In this document: piece by piece, positions 7,602 through 10,319 of the stretch
Position numbering within the stretch: the first letter of the stretch is position 1
Layout: each line of letters starts with the position of its first letter
Origin: an uncultured Alistipes sp.
Lineage (GTDB): Bacteria; Bacteroidota; Bacteroidia; Bacteroidales; Rikenellaceae
Length of the DNA stretch: 10,319 nucleotides
Reading direction: 5' to 3'
Assembly: GCA_900550925.1 (NCBI GenBank)
Contig: URTU01000070.1
Span: forward strand, 1-10,319
Made by a program: the position numbers and the translations under genes
The notes under the pieces: generated by a model
Told to the model about the DNA's origin: nothing
Seen by the model: the letters and a program-made list of their open reading frames with translations, nothing else
The model's database searches: none

Positions 7602-10319
7602 ATGGGCAAAGCCAAGATCCTGACGGCAAGCGCAGGCGCCGGAAAAACTTATCAACTGGCATACAAATACGTGTCGGAAATAATCGCCTGCCCGGAAGCC
7701 TACCGCAACATCCTTGCCGTGACCTTCACAAACAAGGCCACCGAAGAGATGAAAAACCGTATCCTCGACCATCTGAACGCCCTCGCCGCCGGTAAGAAAA
7801 CCCCGTTCATGGAGGACCTGCTGCGCGATTTCGGACAGTTCGACGCACCGACAATACGCCACCGCGCAAAAGAGGCCCGCACAAGGATCCTGCACGATTA
7901 CGGCCGCTTCACGGTGCTGACAATCGACAAGTTCTTCCAGCGCATCATGCGGGCCTTCCTCAAGGAGCTCAACCTCGACCTCAACTACAACATACAGATC
8001 GAAACCGAAACGATTCTCGAAAACAGCGTCGACCGCCTTGTCGACAGCATCTCCGACGACACCCGGCTGAGAAAGTGGCTGCTCGCATTCACCGGCGAAC
8101 GCCTCAGCGACAGCAAGCGCTGGGACATACGGGATACGATCGGCAAACTGGGCGAGGAGATTTTCAAGGAGAAGGATTACCAGGCAAGCCCCATATCGAA
8201 AGAGGAGCTCGAGAAGAGAATGGGGCGTGCACTGGCCCAGAACCGCAAAATCGAGGAGCAGATGGCCGGCCTCGCAAACCAGGCCCTGGCCATAATGGAT
8301 GAATACGCATTGCGGCCGACCGATTTCAAGGGGTCGTCACGGTCGTTTGCGCTCTATTTCGAGACCGCTGCCAAAACGTTCGCCGAACCCTCCACCTCGG
8401 CCCGGAAGGCTGCCGATGCCGGACCGGACGAATCGTGGGCCGCCGCAAAATCCCCGCTCAGCAAAACCATCGATACCGCAAAACTGCGTCTGCAACCGAT
8501 TCTCAGGCAGATGTGCGACCTCTACGACCGCGAATGCAGGCGATACAACACAACCGTACTTTTCCAACAGACCTTCCGCAGCTACGCCCTGCTCTCCGAC
8601 CTGTACGAAAAGGTGCTGGCGCGTTGCGACGAAACCGGTGACCTGCTCCTCTCGCAGACAAAAAACATCCTCTCGGAGTTCATCGAGGACAACGAGGCCC
8701 CGTTCATTTACGAAAAGGTCGGCAGCCGGTTCGAATACTTCATGATCGACGAGTTCCAGGATACCTCCCGGCGCGAATGGCGGAATTTCCTGCCGCTGCT
8801 CCGAAATTCTATGGCGCAGTCCGACCGCATTCCCGTATTCATCGTCGGAGACGTCAAACAGTCGATCTACCGATGGCGGGGCAGCGACTGGAGGATTCTC
8901 GACTCGAAGGTCCCCGAAGATCTCGGCCCGGAAAATATCCTGCAACAGAACCTCGCCGACAACCGTCGAAGCCTGCCGCTCATCGTACGTTTCAACAACG
9001 CCATGATCGGACATGTCGTCGGGATCGACTCCGAAGCCATAACCCGCACGCTCGAGGCCGCATGCACAAACAACGCCATAAACCGTACGGAGTGCGACCG
9101 GCTCTCAACGTCGCTCTCAAACGCATACCGGAACCATATCCAGATCCCGCGCCGCCAAAGCTCGGCTGAAGGATATGTCTCGATCATCGAGTACGGCGTC
9201 GACTCTCACAACGACCTCAACCAGAATCCGCCGCTGGTTCCGTGCATCGAGCGCCTGCTCGAATCAGGATACCGCCCGAGCGACATCCTGATCCTCGCCC
9301 GAACCAACAACGAAGGTGAAAAGATCACAACACAACTGCTCGAATATCTCGCCGGACCCGATGCACGGTTCCGGTTCGACGTCATCACCCAGGATGCCAT
9401 GAAAGTGGGATATGCCGCCGTCAACGGCTTCATCATCGCCTGCCTGCGTACCGCCGTCAACCAGAACGACCCCCTAAACCGAATAACCGTCAACAAGTTC
9501 CTGCGCGACCGCGGTCTCAAAACCCCGCTCGACGATTCGTTCGACCCCGTACAGGCCCAGTTCTTCCATGAGCTGGGAGCGCTGTCGCCCGAAGATGCAT
9601 TCGAACGCATCGCAATGCAATACCGTCTGAACGACGATCCGGCCGCTACGGCATACATCCAGGCCCTGCACGAACTGATCGTCAAATTCTGCACAAACCG
9701 CGTCGCCGACATACGTCTGTTCCTCGAATGGTGGGACGAAAAGGGTTACAAGACCGCCATGACATCCCAGAAAAACGACCATGCAATCGAGATCTCGACA
9801 ATACACAAGGCAAAGGGACTCGAACGCAAGGCCGTCATAATCCCCTACTGCTCATGGGATCTCAAACCCACACAGAACCCGCTCGTGTGGGTCGACAGCG
9901 ACGAATCGCATTTTGCCGGTATCGGACAGATCCCGATCTACTATGGCAAAACGATGGGCAATTCGGAGTTCGCCGCCGACTTCTACCGCGAAACCGTATA
10001 TTCGCATATCGACAGCATCAATCTGCTGTACGTGGCCCTGACCCGTGCCGCCGAGCAGCTATACATCATGTATAAACCGCCAAAGGATACGAAAAAGCAG
10101 GCCGAATTCTCAAAAATAAGTACCGTAATCTCTCAGGTGCTGTCCGGGGCCGGCCATACGCCCGAAGGCAGCATCCTGCTGCCGGCCGCCGGCGATTCGG
10201 CGCAGGAGGGACTCGAAGGGCGTGTCAGCGAGCGCGACAACTGCCGCATAATCGAATTCGGGGAGATGCGGCCGCCGGTTCACGAATCCTCCCCAAGAAC
10301 AGCCGAGACAATACGGCTG
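7602..10319 (+). CDS. addA: AddA/RecB-like UvrD superfamily 1 helicase, 3' truncated by window
   Basis: The reading frame is open from the ATG at 7602 to the window edge, showing 906 residues with no stop. The SF1A helicase motifs occur in order: Walker A ASAGAGKT (9-16) at the extreme N terminus, motif Ia AVTFTNKATEEMK, TIDKFFQRI, Walker B MIDEFQDTS (D383, E384), motif III VGDVKQSIYRWRG (Q420, R424), motif IV-like DNRRS (453-457), motif V STIHKAKGLE (H735), and motif VI LLYVALTRAAEQL (R815). The N-terminal P-loop and long inter-motif insertions match the AddA/RecB group better than UvrD or Rep. AddA proteins end in a PD-(D/E)XK nuclease domain; if present here it lies beyond 10319 and cannot be judged. 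The AddB-like gene 0.8 kb away on the opposite strand supports an AddAB complex that unwinds and resects broken DNA ends with ATP. Leader and promoter lie in the divergent gap. Helicase family is certain; AddA assignment rests on context and motif layout. Confidence 0.9.
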   Translation, partial: MGKAKILTASAGAGKTYQLAYKYVSEIIACPEAYRNILAVTFTNKATEEMKNRILDHLNALAAGKKTPFMEDLLRDFGQFDAPTIRHRAKEARTRILHDYGRFTVLTIDKFFQRIMRAFLKELNLDLNYNIQIETETILENSVDRLVDSISDDTRLRKWLLAFTGERLSDSKRWDIRDTIGKLGEEIFKEKDYQASPISKEELEKRMGRALAQNRKIEEQMAGLANQALAIMDEYALRPTDFKGSSRSFALYFETAAKTFAEPSTSARKAADAGPDESWAAAKSPLSKTIDTAKLRLQPILRQMCDLYDRECRRYNTTVLFQQTFRSYALLSDLYEKVLARCDETGDLLLSQTKNILSEFIEDNEAPFIYEKVGSRFEYFMIDEFQDTSRREWRNFLPLLRNSMAQSDRIPVFIVGDVKQSIYRWRGSDWRILDSKVPEDLGPENILQQNLADNRRSLPLIVRFNNAMIGHVVGIDSEAITRTLEAACTNNAINRTECDRLSTSLSNAYRNHIQIPRRQSSAEGYVSIIEYGVDSHNDLNQNPPLVPCIERLLESGYRPSDILILARTNNEGEKITTQLLEYLAGPDARFRFDVITQDAMKVGYAAVNGFIIACLRTAVNQNDPLNRITVNKFLRDRGLKTPLDDSFDPVQAQFFHELGALSPEDAFERIAMQYRLNDDPAATAYIQALHELIVKFCTNRVADIRLFLEWWDEKGYKTAMTSQKNDHAIEISTIHKAKGLERKAVIIPYCSWDLKPTQNPLVWVDSDESHFAGIGQIPIYYGKTMGNSEFAADFYRETVYSHIDSINLLYVALTRAAEQLYIMYKPPKDTKKQAEFSKISTVISQVLSGAGHTPEGSILLPAAGDSAQEGLEGRVSERDNCRIIEFGEMRPPVHESSPRTAETIRL

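Noticed and set aside
8337..9014. Open frame of 225 codons on the minus strand inside the helicase gene
   Set aside because: It lies antisense to conserved helicase motifs II and III, and shows no recognisable domain or start signal.
1..10319. Mobile element, phage, CRISPR or defence island
   Set aside because: No transposase, integrase, direct repeat array, tRNA or toxin-antitoxin pair is visible. The helicase and nuclease could suggest a defence system, but their motifs and the Fe-S staple fit housekeeping AddAB.

Overview
The window looks like a chromosomal housekeeping segment from a GC-rich member of the Bacteroidota, most likely an Alistipes-like (Rikenellaceae) gut bacterium. The evidence is the MurF-alanine racemase fusion typical of this phylum, the short RsmI-like methylase, the GIN-domain (DUF2807) exported protein, the lack of strong Shine-Dalgarno sequences, TAnnTTTG-like promoter words, and high GC with strong GC3 codon bias. 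The genus is inferred from composition and protein style; it has not been tested by a search.

Layout. Positions 1-3845 hold three genes on the plus strand with small gaps, probably one transcription unit: the C-terminal third of MutS2 (SH3-like segment plus Smr domain), a MurF-Alr fusion protein, and a short RsmI-like SAM-dependent methylase. A convergent 24-bp gap separates these from two minus-strand genes: an AddB-like PD-(D/E)XK nuclease with an iron-sulfur cysteine set (3870-6758), preceded 28 bp upstream by a small exported GIN-domain protein (6787-7482). A 119-bp divergent intergenic region (7483-7601) then leads into a plus-strand SF1 (UvrD/AddA-like) helicase, which stays open to the end of the window (7602-10319).

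How the genes work together. The helicase and the nuclease very probably form the AddAB-type DNA-end-processing enzyme used in recombinational repair of double-strand breaks. Here they are encoded on opposite strands with an unrelated exported protein between them. The MurF-Alr gene serves cell-wall D-alanine supply. MutS2 and the methylase act on nucleic acids and ribosomes, and their grouping with the wall gene is probably a housekeeping operon with no common pathway.

The most notable observation is that the MurF half of the fusion has lost several hallmark ligase residues (P-loop, DSYNS-like and KGS-like motifs) and part of the central domain, while the alanine racemase half keeps nearly all its catalytic residues. 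It should probably not be annotated as an active ligase. I found no mobile element, CRISPR array, RNA gene or clearly new multigene system.
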